The notes: generated from the sequence alone by a model not told the origin. A DNA stretch of 64,000 nt from Todiramphus chloris collaris (GCA_025345505.1 JANVCC010000073.1:11827108-11891107); one strand, 5' to 3'; shown: positions 43,801-57,500, counted from the stretch's first letter. Translations and numbers: made by a program.

Positions 43801-46800
43801 ATTACCACAACTCCTTCAGAGACAGCTCTGCCCTATGTGACACAGAGGGGACAGAGGCCACTGACTCTCCTTGCCAAGGGACAACCTGTCTCACAGCAAA
43901 CCTTGCTGGGGGAGTGGTCTTTATTCCCTGTCAGTGGCATGGGGAAAGGGATGGACAAAGGAATTTGCTCTTCAAGATAATTTAATGACCCTTCACATCT
44001 TGTATCCCAGCATGGGTGAGAGAACCTGGCTGGTCCCTGATAACCCCAACAGGCTTCTACAACAGTCTGGAAGGAAAACAACAACAACAACAACAAAAAC
44101 AAAATCAAAACAAAACAAAAAAAACCAAACCAAAACAAAAAAAAACCACAAAAAAACAAAGCCATGGTAACAGGTCCAATTAGCAAGGGCATTTAGATTT
44201 ATAGCACCCCATTGCCACTAGCTTTTGGAAGGGGCTGCGCAAAATGACTAGCAGCCCCAGCAGCTTTGTGCAGATGGACCAGTCTAATCAGGTGAGGAGC
44301 TGGAGAGCTGCCAGCTGGCTCTGGAATTTCCCTGTTCTTTAATTGCTGCTGCAGGTGGGATCACACTGCAGGTATTCATCACCTCTCCTGCACCCAGCCT
44401 GATCCTGCTAGGGCTTTCTGGTGGGTTAGCACCCATGGCAACACCATGGAGGTGCCATTCCCTGCGTGTTGCATCCTTGCAGGGTCTGGGCTTGGATCCC
44501 CACCTGAGCAACTTACTCTGCCCTGGGGCTTTGGACTGTGAGTGCTTCTGGCTTGGTGGTTTGTGATCTCTCAGCCTAGCTTCCCTGGATGCATGTGTTG
44601 CCTGTTCAAGCTTGCCACCCTGGCCTGCCCTCAGCTTTGGGGTGAAACCAGATATCAGGTTAAATCTGAGATCCCAAAGATGATATCTGACAAGTTTCTT
44701 GAAAATCATTAGCTGAGTGAGGACAGAAGTCCCTTTTCCCACCCTCCATGATAGGGAAAAAGTCTGCTGTGTAAGATTAATGACTCCTTAATATCACTAG
44801 ATGAAAGACTTTGAGTGTCCCCTTCCAGATAAGCTTCAGGCTGCAATCTTCAAGGGAGGCTGAGAGACAAATCTGCAGGAGAGTGGTCTTCCTTTCCATC
44901 TGTTAAACTCCTGTCTTCATACTCTGTTCATTTAGCCCAGACATGAGTGACTGCAGCATCCCCGGTACAGAGCATCCCTGTCTTGGGAGGAGCATGATAT
45001 ATGAATCCAGGGCTGTCCCAGTCTGTCTGGACCAGAAGGGCTCCTTACCACAAAAATAGCACTGGTCTGTCAACTACTGTAAAGACCCAGCCAAAAACCT
45101 CCACTTTGTGTTGATAGTTGGAAGTGTGTGTCTGCAGCTGTATGTAAAGGCAGCCTTGTCACACTAGTGTGGCCATGCCTGGGCTGCTGTAGATGCTTCA
45201 CCATAAGATGCAGTGTGAGGCCCAGTACAGCTCTTGGGGCTGGAGTCAGCCCTCAGAGAGACTGCAGTCTTGCCAAACAGGAAAATAACTCTTTACAGAC
45301 AAAACCAGCCATCTTCTGCTAAGAACATTGGGCTTTGCCTCCAGTGAGCTCCTGCGGACATGCAAACTTTCACTCATCTAGCTAAACTGCTGTGTGAAGA
45401 ACACTGGGTTTTTTTCCAGTTTGAAGGGTTGTTTTGCTGTAATTGGAATGCATTCCTAATTGAATGTTTAATTGAGGCATTTGGGGACTGAAGAGGAAGA
45501 GGCTGAAGTGAGGAACTATACTGTTGTAGAAGGTGGGCTATAGTCACATGGAAAGACAAATCTGGGAGAGACAGGAAAACTATGACCTGGAGGCTGGTGG
45601 TCCCTATGCCATGGCCACTCTTGGACTTTATCCCAAGACCTTGACTGAGCACCTCACTCATGTGAGCAGAGCAGACGTTGTTACCAAACATTCCCATGAC
45701 TCTTCAGGAGTCACTATGTTACCCTGGGGACTCCTGGTCCCCAGCTTGTGCAGGGTGCCTGTGTCCACCTTTTCCAATCCCTTCAGCCTGCCTCTGTGCA
45801 TGCTCCTGGTTCCCTGACTGTGAAAGCTGTGGGGCAGGTCACTTGAAAGCTTCATGCCCTCACTGCCTCTCAACATCTCTGGAAAGAAGGAAGGAAAAGG
45901 AGAAACCTCCTCACAGCTGTAACTTTGACATTGCTCATTCTGGGCTGCCTGGGGCTTGCTGCTTTTCTCAGCATGCCAGGCAAAGGAGCATCTCCATAGT
46001 CCCCTGAAATAATTGCAGGCGCTAGTGTGCCCTAACCACTGGTAAAAAACTGTTTGTAAAAGGCAATGACGTCCCCTTGATGCTAGCTCTGCTGCTTTGT
46101 GCTCCTGCTCTCTTCCTAGCTGGTGAGCCTGTTGCTCATATAGACTGCCTGGTCTCAAACTTTAGTAGAGCTATTTGCTTCCCACTCCACTGGGAAAGCT
46201 TATTTTATTTTTTTCTTGGTTAATGGGATGTTTACTCCACAATAGCCTTCCCTCAACACCCAGCAGGAGTGACTTTGAACCATCACCCCAACAATGCTCT
46301 GAGCTTTCCCCTGAGACAGGGAGCAGATGCTTCCTCTCTGCTGCACCTCCCCCTCCTGCTGGCGTTGAATGCTGGTCCCCAAATCCCTCTGAGAGGGCTT
46401 ATGCCCAGCTGAGATCATTTCCATCCAGGGAAGAAGCTCCTTGTTTGGTTTGGAGCCTGAGGACTCTTCAGCCTTGAGTAGGCCGACATGAGCCGGAGTC
46501 CTGCCATGTTGTGACAGTGCATCAAAGATCTGGTGACAAGGATCTGGCTTGACAACTGTCAGCCTCATTTCACAACAACTGCCAAACAGCCATCAGGTAG
46601 TCATGAATTCTCCTACTCTCTCTGGCTTGGAGCTAAGGATAGGAAGGGGATACTCTGGTTTTCTTGTAGAACAGAGATAACCTAGGTATGCAAAGATCCC
46701 TTTTTCATCTGTCCCCCTTACATGGGTGTGGCACTTGCTGTGCTCCTCACCTTCCATCCTCATTTTATCCCCTCTGTTTCTGGGGCAGTGAGGGTTGCAC

Positions 46801-47489
46801 CAGGGCAGATGCTCTAACAAGAGCTAACAGTACCACCAGCATCTCTGGTTTCCTCAGTAGCTGTGCACACTGGCTCCATGATACCTCTGATACATGCTGG
46901 TGCTATCTTTCTTTACCCAAGCCTCTACAACTGGGGTAGCCATGCCTGATGGTATGAAGTTTCTCTGGAGAACAAGAGCTCCCTTGAAGCTTGCTTCTTG
47001 CTTTCCATGAGCAATGTGATGTACATTTGTTGTATTGGTCCCACCTCCATTCTGCTGTTCTTTCTGACCACCAAAAGCCCCAGCAGAGTCTCATCTCAGG
47101 TTCCTCCAGTATTGCACTCAGCACTTAAACCCCTCATCTTGTCATCATGGACAGCAAGAGAGTCTAAGAATCTAATTAACAAGAGGTTTATCCAGCACCA
47201 AGCAGAAGCATAGAAGAGTGGCAAGCGTTGTTGTGTGAAGTCAGAGGTGTTTGTCCCATCCTGTAGCAAGGAGCTGGGAACATATGGCAGAGGATGCTGT
47301 ACCAGCACTACTGGCAAGCCCACAGCATCCATGGGAAGCATGGCCTAAGAAAAGGATGTGTGCGTGGTCACATTGGGAGATTAGGAGAGGACAGAGGAGG
47401 GTTGCTGAATTAACTGTAGGCAATGAGCCTTCAAATGTTTCAACAGCGCAGAGAATACCACCAGAGCAAGTATTCAGGCACCCAAGGAA
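40888..47489. other. intergenic, no gene seen
   Basis: About 6.6 kb with no supported gene. The A-rich simple repeat at 44,078-44,160 is listed separately. Frames such as 42,768-43,283 (171 codons, minus) and 45,658-46,158 (166 codons, minus) lack domains and overlap opposite-strand frames. Confidence 0.45.
44078..44160 (+). repeat. A-rich simple repeat, (CAA)n grading to (CAAAA)n
   Basis: Six CAA units followed by irregular CAAAA and CAAAAAAA units. It could be the decayed tail of a retroposed sequence, but I see no gene-like body on its 5' side. Confidence 0.85.
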
Positions 47490-48258
47490 GAGAATCACAG
47501 AATAGTAGGGGCTGGAAGGGATGTCTGGAGATCATGTAGTCCTACTTCCCTGATAAAGCAGCTTCATCTAGAACAGGTTGTCCAGGTGGGTTTTGCATAT
47601 ATCCAGAGATGGAGACTAGACAGCCTCTCCAGGCAGCCTGTTCCAGTGGTCCATCACATTCACAGTAAAGAATTTTACCTCATGTTCAGATGAAATTTCC
47701 TATGTTCCAGTTTGTGCCTGTTGTCCCTTGTCCTGTCACTGGACACCACTAAGAAGAGTCTGGCCTCATCCTTCTGACACTTGCCCTTTAAATATTTAGG
47801 AGCATTGACAAGACCCCTCTCAGTCTTGTCTTCTCTGGGCTAAATAGACCCAGGTCTCTCAGCCTTTCCTCATAAGAGAGATGGTCCAGTCCCTTAAGCA
47901 TCTTTGTAGCTTCTGCTGGACTCTCTCCAGTAGTTTCCAGTCACTCTTGAACTGGGAAGCCCAGGACTGGACACAGTACTCCGGATGTGGCCTCACGAGG
48001 ACAGAGCAGAGGGGGAGGAGAACCTCCCTCAACCTTCTGGTCACTCTCTTCTTTATGCACCCCAGGATACCACTGGCCTTCTTGGCCACAAGAGCACACT
48101 GCTGGCTCATGGTGTTGTCCACCAGGACTCCCAGGTCCTTCACCACAGAGCTGTTTTTCATCAGGTCAACCCCTAAGCACTACTGGTGCAGGGGGTTATT
48201 CCTAGCCAGGTGCAGGACCCTACACTTGTCCTTGTTGAACTTCATGAGGTTCCCTTCT
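47490..48258 (-). mobile_element. CR1 LINE 3' fragment
   Basis: A 5'-truncated copy on the minus strand. The plus strand starts with the complement of the CR1 3' end (GAATCACAGAATAG, GGCTGGAAGGGATG). Its minus-strand frame at 47,859-48,161 reads VVKDLGVLVDNTMSQQCALV, LGCIKKRVTRRL and VRPHPEYCVQSW of the ORF2 C-terminus. The tail has ATTCTGTGATTCT, a single degraded octamer. It is older than the 37-41 kb copy. Confidence 0.92.
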
Positions 48259-50650
48259 GCATAATAACTTTGAGAAATAACTTTGTGTTTCACTCCCGGG
48301 CAATGTGCAAGATAGGGAGCAAGTTGCATGTGTTATAGCTTCCCATTGCTTCCAAACTCTCACCTAACCCCAGCTGCAGAACAGCCTTCTGGAAATAAGC
48401 TGCACAAAAATAAGGAAAGGGCCAAAGAAGCAGCTGAAAGAGCAAAGTTCTCACAGATGATACTGCTGCTTTTAAGCAGGATCTATACCAGCATTCAAAT
48501 TGAAAGAAAGAAAAAGTGACAGGTGTATATAAGTGGTGTGGGCGCTTATGTTTTGCGAGGGATGTCTTCATGTACAGGCAGGCAAAGAGGATGCTTTTTA
48601 TGGAATAAATCGTGATATTAAAATCTGGAACAGTATTTGAGATTTGTTATATCTTCTCAGTCTTCGTTCTGGAAATATTTTTTTAAAGTTCCTTTCACAG
48701 CTGTATCTGTAAAGGGCAAAAAAATGCCAACAGGTTTAAAATAGTGATGTAAAGAAGAAAATTAGATGTCAACAGACAGCTTTCAGAAGGTTCATGTTGT
48801 ATTTAAACACGGAAAATAGCAAAAAGATCTGAGATAAGGGCATCACATAAAGCCAAAATTAATTTCTTTACATCAGTATCATACATATCATTCACATACT
48901 GTGCCTTTTTCTATGGCAGATAAACCTGAAGAACTCTCTCAAACTGAAATGTCAACAGAGGTTCTTGCTAAATACTGATGAAATGGAGAGCAAGGGAGGA
49001 TCAGGCAGGATCCCTAAGAGCTCAGGAGGAAGAGTAGCATTGAACTACTGGGCTACCAATGGGGCAGGGTACCCTGCTGCTGAGATGAGTGTTGTTATTG
49101 TACGAATGAAGCCAGCAAGTGTGACTGCATGTGTCAAAAAGAGACTAGACTGTAAGGCTTAAGCAAATGATCTATTTGAGCTTCACTTACAGGTTTAATA
49201 CATCACTGTTGCAGGCTTTCAGCCTGAATGCACTGTCACAACTTAAAAGAAAGAATACACTATAAAAACCTAAAAGGGTTCTAAACATGTGTTAGTTAAT
49301 CGCCCATGGCTACAAAATTACAGCATGCTAAATATTTGCTTACCCCTCTAGGAAAGAGCTCTCAATCCCCAAAAAGTGACCTTGGACAGTGTCCTGACCC
49401 AGGGGGAAGGGTCAACATATAGGCATGATGTAGCATTGGAGAGGCAACTCCTAATTCCTAACCTGGACCTCAGGTGTTTTACCCCCTGATCTGCATGAGT
49501 TTGGCAAGACTATGCCTGATAGGATTATACCATCTGGATACACAAGGTTGTCAGCTGAAACCAACACTGAAACCTTCTAGGTTCTCTTTGCCTTACTTCC
49601 TCAGGCAACCGAGTGGTGGTTTGGATTGAGACTCAGGACAAACTATTTGCTGATGGATTTCAAGGCTCAGCTCAGGTTTTGGTTCTTTGTTTGGTGCCCT
49701 GTTTGGTTTGTGTCTTATGGACAACTCAAGGCTGAGTTATGTACACAGCTTCTCATGGGCTGTCTCTCTATAGGTAGGGCCTCAAGGTAATCCAAGGCCG
49801 GGTCGCTTTTACAATCCTCAGTGAGTCACACATGCAATAGATGTTACTGAAACTTGTTTATGAACTATGAGCCAGGTGATCCATACACTGCAATTTTTTG
49901 TAAAACCTTAGAGCTAGGAAACTACAGGCAAGTACAACTTCCATACAGAGCAAAAGAACTGCTTGAAGCTCTGATACAGAATCAGAGAGATTTGGAAAAT
50001 GATATGATGGAAGTCAGTCAGATTTTCACAGGAACTTTCATGGCTTGCAAATCTATTAACATTCTTTCTTAAGGATGTTAGACAGCTAACAGTTTAATTG
50101 AATTCCCCAAATCTATGATAACCTCCCTCCCAGCCTTTGTTTTCCAGTCTTTTCATAAGGTTCACAATCCTTCTTTCATGCATTGGTAACATAGTTTCCT
50201 TAAGAGCTTTTGTTGACATTTTTTTCCCCCAAGATTGGAAGGGATGTTACCATGGAGCTACCTATCGGTGGGCAAGCAGACAATCCCATGCATTTGTAAA
50301 AGATGAAGAGTAAGGTATCAATGTTTGCACATCATATGTAATGTCTAAAGGTAATAATAACTAAAAAAAAACCCCACTAATGGAGCACTGCAGAAGGGTC
50401 TCATGATGTTGAGTGAGCAGATGACAAAACGGCAAGTGGAATTCAAGGAAAAGCGCCACAGGCAGAGAGACTTGCACGCAGAGCAGGGCAGGCACAGCGG
50501 TGGCCCCGAAGCAAGCTGGTGTTCAGGCAAGGAGCCTGCGCCGCTGCAGACAGGTGCCGGGGCAGGCTGTCTCAGCACCCTGCAGCTGTGGGAAAGGCCC
50601 CCAGGCTGCTTGGAAGGGGAAAGGGATGACAGCGGAGGTTTGCGGTAACT
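48259..50650. other. upstream region of CpG island, no gene seen
   Basis: AT-rich, mostly unique sequence with no protein-like frame. The 72-codon frame at 49,854-50,072 has an exon-like look (YRAKELLEALIQNQRDLEND) but no splice sites or family I recognise. Confidence 0.4.
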
Positions 50651-50906
50651 GCCTGCAGGTCTGTCTGGGCTGTCTCCAGAGGTGCGGGGCTGGAGGGGGG
50701 AGACCCAGCAGAAGGGACCGGAGAGATGCTTCGGCTGTGGATGGAGCTGGTGGGGACGTGAGGAGGTGGGCGAGGGGGCTCCTCCGGTGATCGCTGATGG
50801 AGTCCCTGTCCTCCGGTACCCGCCGAAGGTGACCGTCCAGGAGCGTCCAGAAGGGAAAGGGGGGCGATGCCCGCCGGCTCCCAGGGCTGGGCGGACGGAG
50901 GCGGGC

Positions 50907-50954
50907 GGACTCCGCAGCCCCCCGCAGTCCCCCAAAGGGGGGGCTGCGGAGTCC
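50907..50954. repeat. GC-rich inverted repeat at the gap edge
   Basis: GGACTCCGCAGCCCCCC at 50,907-50,923 pairs perfectly with 50,938-50,954 across a 14-base loop. With small bulges the pairing extends outwards through GGGCGGACGGAGGCGGG on the left and CCCGCCTCCGCCC on the right, giving a stem of about 30 bp that ends about 20 bases before the N run. Confidence 0.85.
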
Positions 50955-50989
50955 TCCCGCCTCCGCCCACCCCGCGCCCCGCCCCGCGC

Positions 50990-51389
50990 NNNNNNNNNNN
51001 NNNNNNNNNNNNNNNNNNNNNNNNNNNNNNNNNNNNNNNNNNNNNNNNNNNNNNNNNNNNNNNNNNNNNNNNNNNNNNNNNNNNNNNNNNNNNNNNNNNN
51101 NNNNNNNNNNNNNNNNNNNNNNNNNNNNNNNNNNNNNNNNNNNNNNNNNNNNNNNNNNNNNNNNNNNNNNNNNNNNNNNNNNNNNNNNNNNNNNNNNNNN
51201 NNNNNNNNNNNNNNNNNNNNNNNNNNNNNNNNNNNNNNNNNNNNNNNNNNNNNNNNNNNNNNNNNNNNNNNNNNNNNNNNNNNNNNNNNNNNNNNNNNNN
51301 NNNNNNNNNNNNNNNNNNNNNNNNNNNNNNNNNNNNNNNNNNNNNNNNNNNNNNNNNNNNNNNNNNNNNNNNNNNNNNNNNNNNNNNNN
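50990..51389. other. assembly gap, 400 N
   Basis: Exactly 400 unknown bases. The round number may be an estimated or default gap size. Frames translated across it (50,345-51,397, 50,682-51,467, 50,867-51,514) are meaningless. Confidence 0.99.
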
Positions 51390-51510
51390 CGGGCCATGGG
51401 GGCGGCGGCGGCGGGGGGCTTCGGGTGCCCTGCCCTGCCCGCCCGCCGCGCCGCGCCGCCCGTCTGAGGCTCCGGGGGGTTACGGAGGGAGAGGCGGCGG
51501 CGGAACCCAG
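51390..51510 (+). other. probable first exon (5'UTR) with splice donor; FRMPD3 candidate
   Basis: GC-rich sequence directly after the gap ends at GGAACCCAG|GTGAGCCC, a consensus donor at 51,510/51,511. An ATG at 51,395 opens only a short Ala/Pro/Arg-rich frame that ends with TGA before the donor, so the exon is probably untranslated. The gene is not identified by sequence. By human synteny the next gene after DNAAF6 on this strand is FRMPD3, a FERM- and PDZ-domain scaffold, but I found no PDZ or FERM exon in the remaining 12.5 kb. Confidence 0.5.
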
Positions 51511-54500
51511 GTGAGCCCTAGTCCCGGGGGGCGAGGGGTGCCTGCTGGGATGCTCTGGGGCTCGGCTGCAGGGAAGACCCGTCGGTCTTGCTCTCCCCCT
51601 GGGGTGCTGTCAGTTCGCGGGAGTTACCTAGCTTCCCCTGGAGATGCGCTGCCTAGAGCAAGGTGATTGCGAGGCGGCGGGAGGCCTGACTCCTCCCCAG
51701 CACTTTCTAACGCTCCGGTGCCAGGCGCCTCCGCGTTTCCCACAGCGTGCTGGGAGGGATGCCTAGCTCCCCGGGCTCTGGGTGCCCAGAAGGTGCTGGT
51801 AGTGTGGAGGTGCTGGAGCAGGGCTCTGCTTCATCCTCCTGCAAGAACCTGGGCCGCAGGATCATCTGGAGATGTGAGTGTGGTCTTCTGCAGGTGCCAG
51901 GCTGGTGATGAGGTATCTCCTTCCTGAATCTCCTGCTGCTCCATCTCCCTGTCACAGCCTCGGTGACCCCCCAACAGTGTATCCGTGGGAGGTATGTGTC
52001 ATGATGCACGGGAGGAGGAATCTATTTTGAGGGGCTCTCATGGTCTGAATCAGATGAGTGCTGCTGAGCACCACTCTCACTTGATATGGCTTTCACCATC
52101 CCACGGTCCTTGTGCAGCAGAAGGCTGTGCAGAGAAAGGGGGGCACAGGGCAGGGAGCTCCTCCACTGCCCCCCCAGGGTCACCTTGGCATGCTCCCAGG
52201 TGGCAACATTCTTGATGTTAGTCCAGTATCATGGCAGTTGCCATCATGGATCGTGGCTGATTATGCTGAAAGAACAGAGACAAATGCACTTGGCTCCTGG
52301 CTTGGGGTTTGTTTGGGGGTTTTTCCCTCACTTCTTTATTCTAGAGCAATTTGGATGGGATGAGTTTTCCTCCTTGTTGGCAGCAGGTCCGGTAGACAAA
52401 CATGGCTTGGCTTTGAGGAAGAGCAATTTGAAAACATTCACATCTTTCTCGTCTCTTCTCTCATGACAACTAGTGAGCTGTGTGCTGCTTTCCACCTTCC
52501 CATGCCTCAGTTTCCTCATGTCTACAAGGGAAGAGTGGAGGAGAGAAAAAGCTGGTTTGTACCAGGGTGGACTGCAATCTGTGTTCTTATGTGTGAGAGC
52601 CTTTCCTGGCATGAGACTGCCTTGAGGGCAAGAGCAGTTCTGGGTCAGGCCCAAGGGAGGCTGAGCCTGTGGCCCATCTCTGAGTGGAGGCAGGTGCTGA
52701 GGGCAGGGGAGGGCTGGCACTGCCTCGATCCTGGGCAGACTCAGGCAGGGTGCTTCCCTCTGTTTAGCAGCCTTCCATACTCATCCATGCCTGTGCATGA
52801 GCTGCTGGCAGCCATGTCGTCCTGCAGCAACCCATTCATCCATCTTTGGTTTTTTATTTATTTAGTTAGTTAGTTAAGAAGGGTCTGCTCCAATGTTCCC
52901 TCTGATCATCACATGCACAGTGTTGTCTCGCTGTGCCTTAGAGCATTGGTGTGTGGATGAGCCTGCAGCCTCCTGCTCTCTGCTTGCAGAGGACCTGCTG
53001 CTCAACCCCCCCACCATGCTGAAGTTCCCCTTTCATTTGCTCACATGCTGTCTGCTTCCTTACAGCATGGCTATTGCCATGCTGGGTCGAGCCTTGCTTG
53101 TTGCCTGTAAATGGCTGCTGCTGCTGCTGGCTGAAGCTGGGGTGTGACAGTGCAGGGCTGTGGTGGGGTGAGGAGTGGGCTCCAGGTGCTGCAAGCACCA
53201 AGTGGTGCCTGGCACTTGGTGAGGTCATCAGCCAAGAGCAGCTGAGCTCCTTGGGCTGTGCAATGGTGCTGCTGCAGGAGCCCACAAGGAAAGCAGTGCC
53301 CCAGGGCACCCCAGCGTGGGTCCATCTCCTTTGCTGCTCTCCTGGTTTGGCGGTTCAATGTACTTAATTGGCATAGAAACAGCCACTGTTGTGCTGCAGC
53401 ACCTCTTTGAAGCTCCAGCTTCAGCATTGTTGTGGGAAATCACTGAGGGACCTACCTGTGAAGGGGGAACAGAGTGCTGCTGTCTGGGTGCTCCAGCATC
53501 AGTAGCACCAAGCTGCTGGCACCCCACAGTCAGTGTGTGCTTGCTTCTTCCCAGGGCTTCAACACTTCTGGCACCAAGGGCTGGCACTGCAGCAGCCCCG
53601 GCTGTTGTGGCTTGTCCCCATGTGAGGTCCCTGATTCTGTCCCAGGGGCTAATGCCACTCGCTGCCAGCAGCTGACTTGGATTCCCGTCTGACTTTCCCA
53701 GGGCAGGGGAATTGGGATCACATGTTGAAGAAAGGCCTGTGGAGCATATGCAAAACCACATTCTCTCTGTACTGTGGCAGGTAGTGGGGAGCACACTGGG
53801 GATGCAACTGAAATGGGCTCAGGTTTGGTTCCTGTCTTATAAGCCAAGGAGCAGGCTGATGGACATAAGGCCAGGGAAGTGAAGAGGTACCATTTGATGC
53901 GTTAAGGTGGACATGGACCCATTGGCTTCAAGCTTCCTGTGGCAGGAGAGCGTCCTGATGTCACTTGCAGTGAACAACGGTGTGCTTGCAGAAAGCTCTG
54001 GAGTTCATTTCTGCCTTGAAGTAAGCTAGTTTGAGCTTTAAAATGAAGCCTAAAAGCATAAAGCTCAGTATAGCACGGAAGTCCCTGAGTGGGAAGCAGT
54101 CAGGAGATAAGGTGATGTTTGTACCAGCTGCCATCATGTTTTGCTTCACTGCTTGAGCTCATGGGGGCTGACCAGTGCACTGGGGACAAGCGGGAAGTGG
54201 GGCTCTGGGACTTGCTTCTGGGTCTGCAGAACTGGGATTTTGCCTTCAATCACAGCCCTGTGATGCCAGGAAGATGGTTTTATGGTTTGCATCGTGGCTG
54301 CTCCTTGTCAGTGAAGGACAAAATGTCATCCCTTGTCTCTGTCTTAGCACCTTAGGGTCCTTCTCGCCTCCTACTGGGATCAGCAGCAAGTACCTCTCCT
54401 GATTTGTACTCAGGAGTTCACTGTCATTCCAGCCTACAGGCACCACAGTTCTCTAGTGAAAAAAGTGTTTATATAATGATCAAGTCAGCTGCTTCCTTGA

Positions 54501-57500
54501 GGAGCCTCCTGTCTGGCTGGAACAAGGCTTTGATCACCTGGGGTTTTTTTTCCACCAAATAAGCCCCCCACCATCGCTTCAGCCTAGGGCAGCAGGACTC
54601 CTCCCATCTCTCCTGCCATGGGACAGAGGCAATCCAAATCTCCTGAGGCTAAGATACTTTTCAGTGCCCCCTTCCCCTCCCAGGGCTCAGCTGTGGCACT
54701 GCTGGCTGATGTCTTGGAGCCTGTGATGGGAAGAGGGAGATGAACTGATATCAGTTATGGGGCTTTTTGCTCCCTGGAAGAGCAGGGCTTGTTTGGATGT
54801 GCTCCTTCCCATCCAGCGCCCATCTGCAGCACCAGTGCTGTTGAGTTGCTCTGGCCTAGATATTAGGGGATAGAGACATGGATCCACATCAGCCAGGAAG
54901 AAACTTGGGAACACAGAAGGAAATGTAGCACTATCCATCCTAAAGCTGTATAGTTCAGAGATATGGTGGCCTCAGGCACCGTGGGCTGGAAGATGTCCCT
55001 GGGTTGCTGAAGAACACATCTTTTTTTGAATTGATCCAGCCTACCTAAACCAGAGTCTTTCTTCTTCTTTGGCTCCTGCTGGGAGTCTGTTCAGGTCCTT
55101 GCTGCTTGTAAGGCTGGAAATCTCCAATCTGGCTGAACATTATCTCTGGGCAGTGCAGTAATAGTCTGTTGGCATGTCAGTACTGTCCTTTGGGTTCAGC
55201 AGAGCTTTCCTTTCTTCTGTTCTCCCTTGAATGATTGCAAAGGATGTCTCTGCTCCACAGAGAGGAGAGAAATGATTTCTTCACACACCTTCCCCTGTGA
55301 GGCTGGGTGAGCTCTGCTCATCCTCTGATCTGACCTATTCTGGTGGGAGTTGTCCTTTTCCAAAAATGAAGGGCCCCATACACACCACAGCATCCTGCAT
55401 CCAGAACAGAGATATGTGTCCAGGAGCTACCTTTGTGGGCCCCTTCGGCCAACTTGAAGAGATATCAAAAGACCAAGGCTGGGTGAAGGATGGTAGAGGA
55501 GCCTCAAATCTGTCACAGCCACAGCTCAGGGTCTCGGGGAACACAATGTCCAGTTTTAAGTTGTGCGTGACACAGCAAGTGTTCACACATGTTCACAAAT
55601 GGGCCTTATCTTCCCCAAGGGTGCACGCATCCTTGGCTGTGTAAAAATCAGTGTGTCTCTGCCTAACTGTACCTTGTGGTCTCTGGTGGGTTTAAAGAGA
55701 CTTGAGCCTCTGGCCTGAGGTCACAGAGGTGTTTGGCGGTGGAGTTGCATCCCCCTTAGAAGGCAAGTTCCTGCACAGCCCTGTCCTGTTGTAACCTGGA
55801 GACTGAAGGCCCAATCAATCCCCAGCCCAAACCATTCCTCTGTGCACAGTCTGGGCACCCATGTATGTCCGGTGATGTTGGGAACACTTCTGAGAGTTCT
55901 CACTCTCTTTTAAATTAACCAGGAGCTGGCCTCAGCAGCCAGTCAATAGTGAGATTTATCTCTTAAATAGCATTATTGATTACCTAGGAAGCCTGGTTTT
56001 GTATTAATAGATACATATACATGCAGACAAGCACTGTGCCAGGTCCCAGTGGTGAAAGGGACATCATAACATGCAGAGATGGATTGTCACAGGTGGGGAC
56101 ATGCATGTCTGTTCATATAAGGGAGATGCAGCTCCCCTTTGACGAGCAAGGTAAGGCACCCCAGAGCCCTTTAATGTCTGTCCCACATTATTGTGCTGCC
56201 TTGGCCACTCTTGAGCTACTGCACCTTTCTTCCTAATATATGACATTGTGATGCAAACACCTCTGCCAGCTTGCACTGCCTCTTCTGATTGCAGGCAGGA
56301 TGATGTATCCAGGGATTCTTCATGTGGGATACTTGAGATAGATGTGCAAAATGAAGTCTGCTGTAGCATTGCCTTGGAGGGGCTGGATGGAGGGGGGATG
56401 GATGAGACAGGCTGCACCCATCTTGCCAGGGAGGGTTTTTCTTTGCGCCATTCCCTGGGCTGGTGGTGCGAGCTGTGAGACAATGCATTCAGGAAGCATG
56501 GTGGGACCTGGCTCATCTCCAAGCAGGTGGAACTGTGGGAATGTGACAGGGGAGACAGTTAGCTGCCATATCTGCTTAGGGAAAGGCAAAGTGTGCTGCC
56601 ACTCTAGAGCTGTCTCCCTCCAGGTAACAGGGAGCAGGTGGAGAAGGGCTCCTGTGTGCTCTGGGGACTTGTCCAGCTTCGTCTCCTTGGGGCTTAGGTT
56701 GTCTCTTGTCCCTCAGAAGTGGCAAAGTGCTTGCAGCAGCTGGAGTTGTGATACTCTGCTCAAGGCCATTGTTGCCTAGCTGCCTGCACTACAAAGGTGT
56801 ATGCAGTGCAGGCAGCACGATGTGGAGGCAGCCCCTAATGGGGGGGGGAGCAGGTGTTGGTAGCATTGCAGGAGAGTGGCTGGGGGCTGGAGCTGATGTG
56901 AACCAAGCTGTTGTCCTTTCAGTTTTGGGCAGTGCCACTAAACTCTCCATGAAGCAGCACTGTGCGCTGGGAGCCTGGCTGCTCTGTTCTCCAGGGTCAT
57001 GAAGCACAGTCAAAGTGCAGTGATGCTCATGAGAGGAATTGCAAAGCCTCTTGCCAGGTTTGCTGTAGCAAAGTTCAGTCTGTGGCCATTTTGCACTGGT
57101 GTTGCAGAGCCCCATGCCCCAGCCTTGCCCAGGGCTGGAGCCTTTCAGCTGCCGCAGCAGCAAGCGTTGCTCGCCTCACCAAGTGTGCTAACTCATGGTA
57201 ACTCCTGCTCACTCCGTGTGGCGGGACAGGGTGTTGTCCCATGGACCATACCTTGGGTCCAGCCTTGCTTTGGACCATGCTGTCTGATGCTCTACTCTTT
57301 CCTGGGATGAGCTAAGGCTGAGGAAAGTGTCAGCTGTGTTGGCACAGGTAGCTGAAATGAATGATCTATAGCATTGGATTGCTGAAGCCCAGTGGACAGG
57401 GGCTTTGGAAGACTTGTCACTATTTAGCTAATCAATGAGCATGGGAAGTTCTTGGATGTCTATGTGTGTGTCTATGTATGTGTATATATATATATATGTA

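Larger units (their letters stand above)
50651..51560 (+). promoter_or_regulatory. CpG island promoter with assembly gap
   Basis: Dense CpG and GC boxes (CCGCCC and GGGCGG types, such as CTCCGCCCACCCCGCG) surround an N gap. This contrasts sharply with the AT-rich 49-50 kb sequence. There is no TATA box near the visible exon, as is usual for CpG-island promoters. I infer the start site of the plus-strand transcript whose donor is at 51,510; the start may be inside the gap. Confidence 0.7.

Noticed and set aside
50682-51514. Long ORFs across the N gap on both strands
   Set aside because: Kept open only because unknown bases cannot contain stops.
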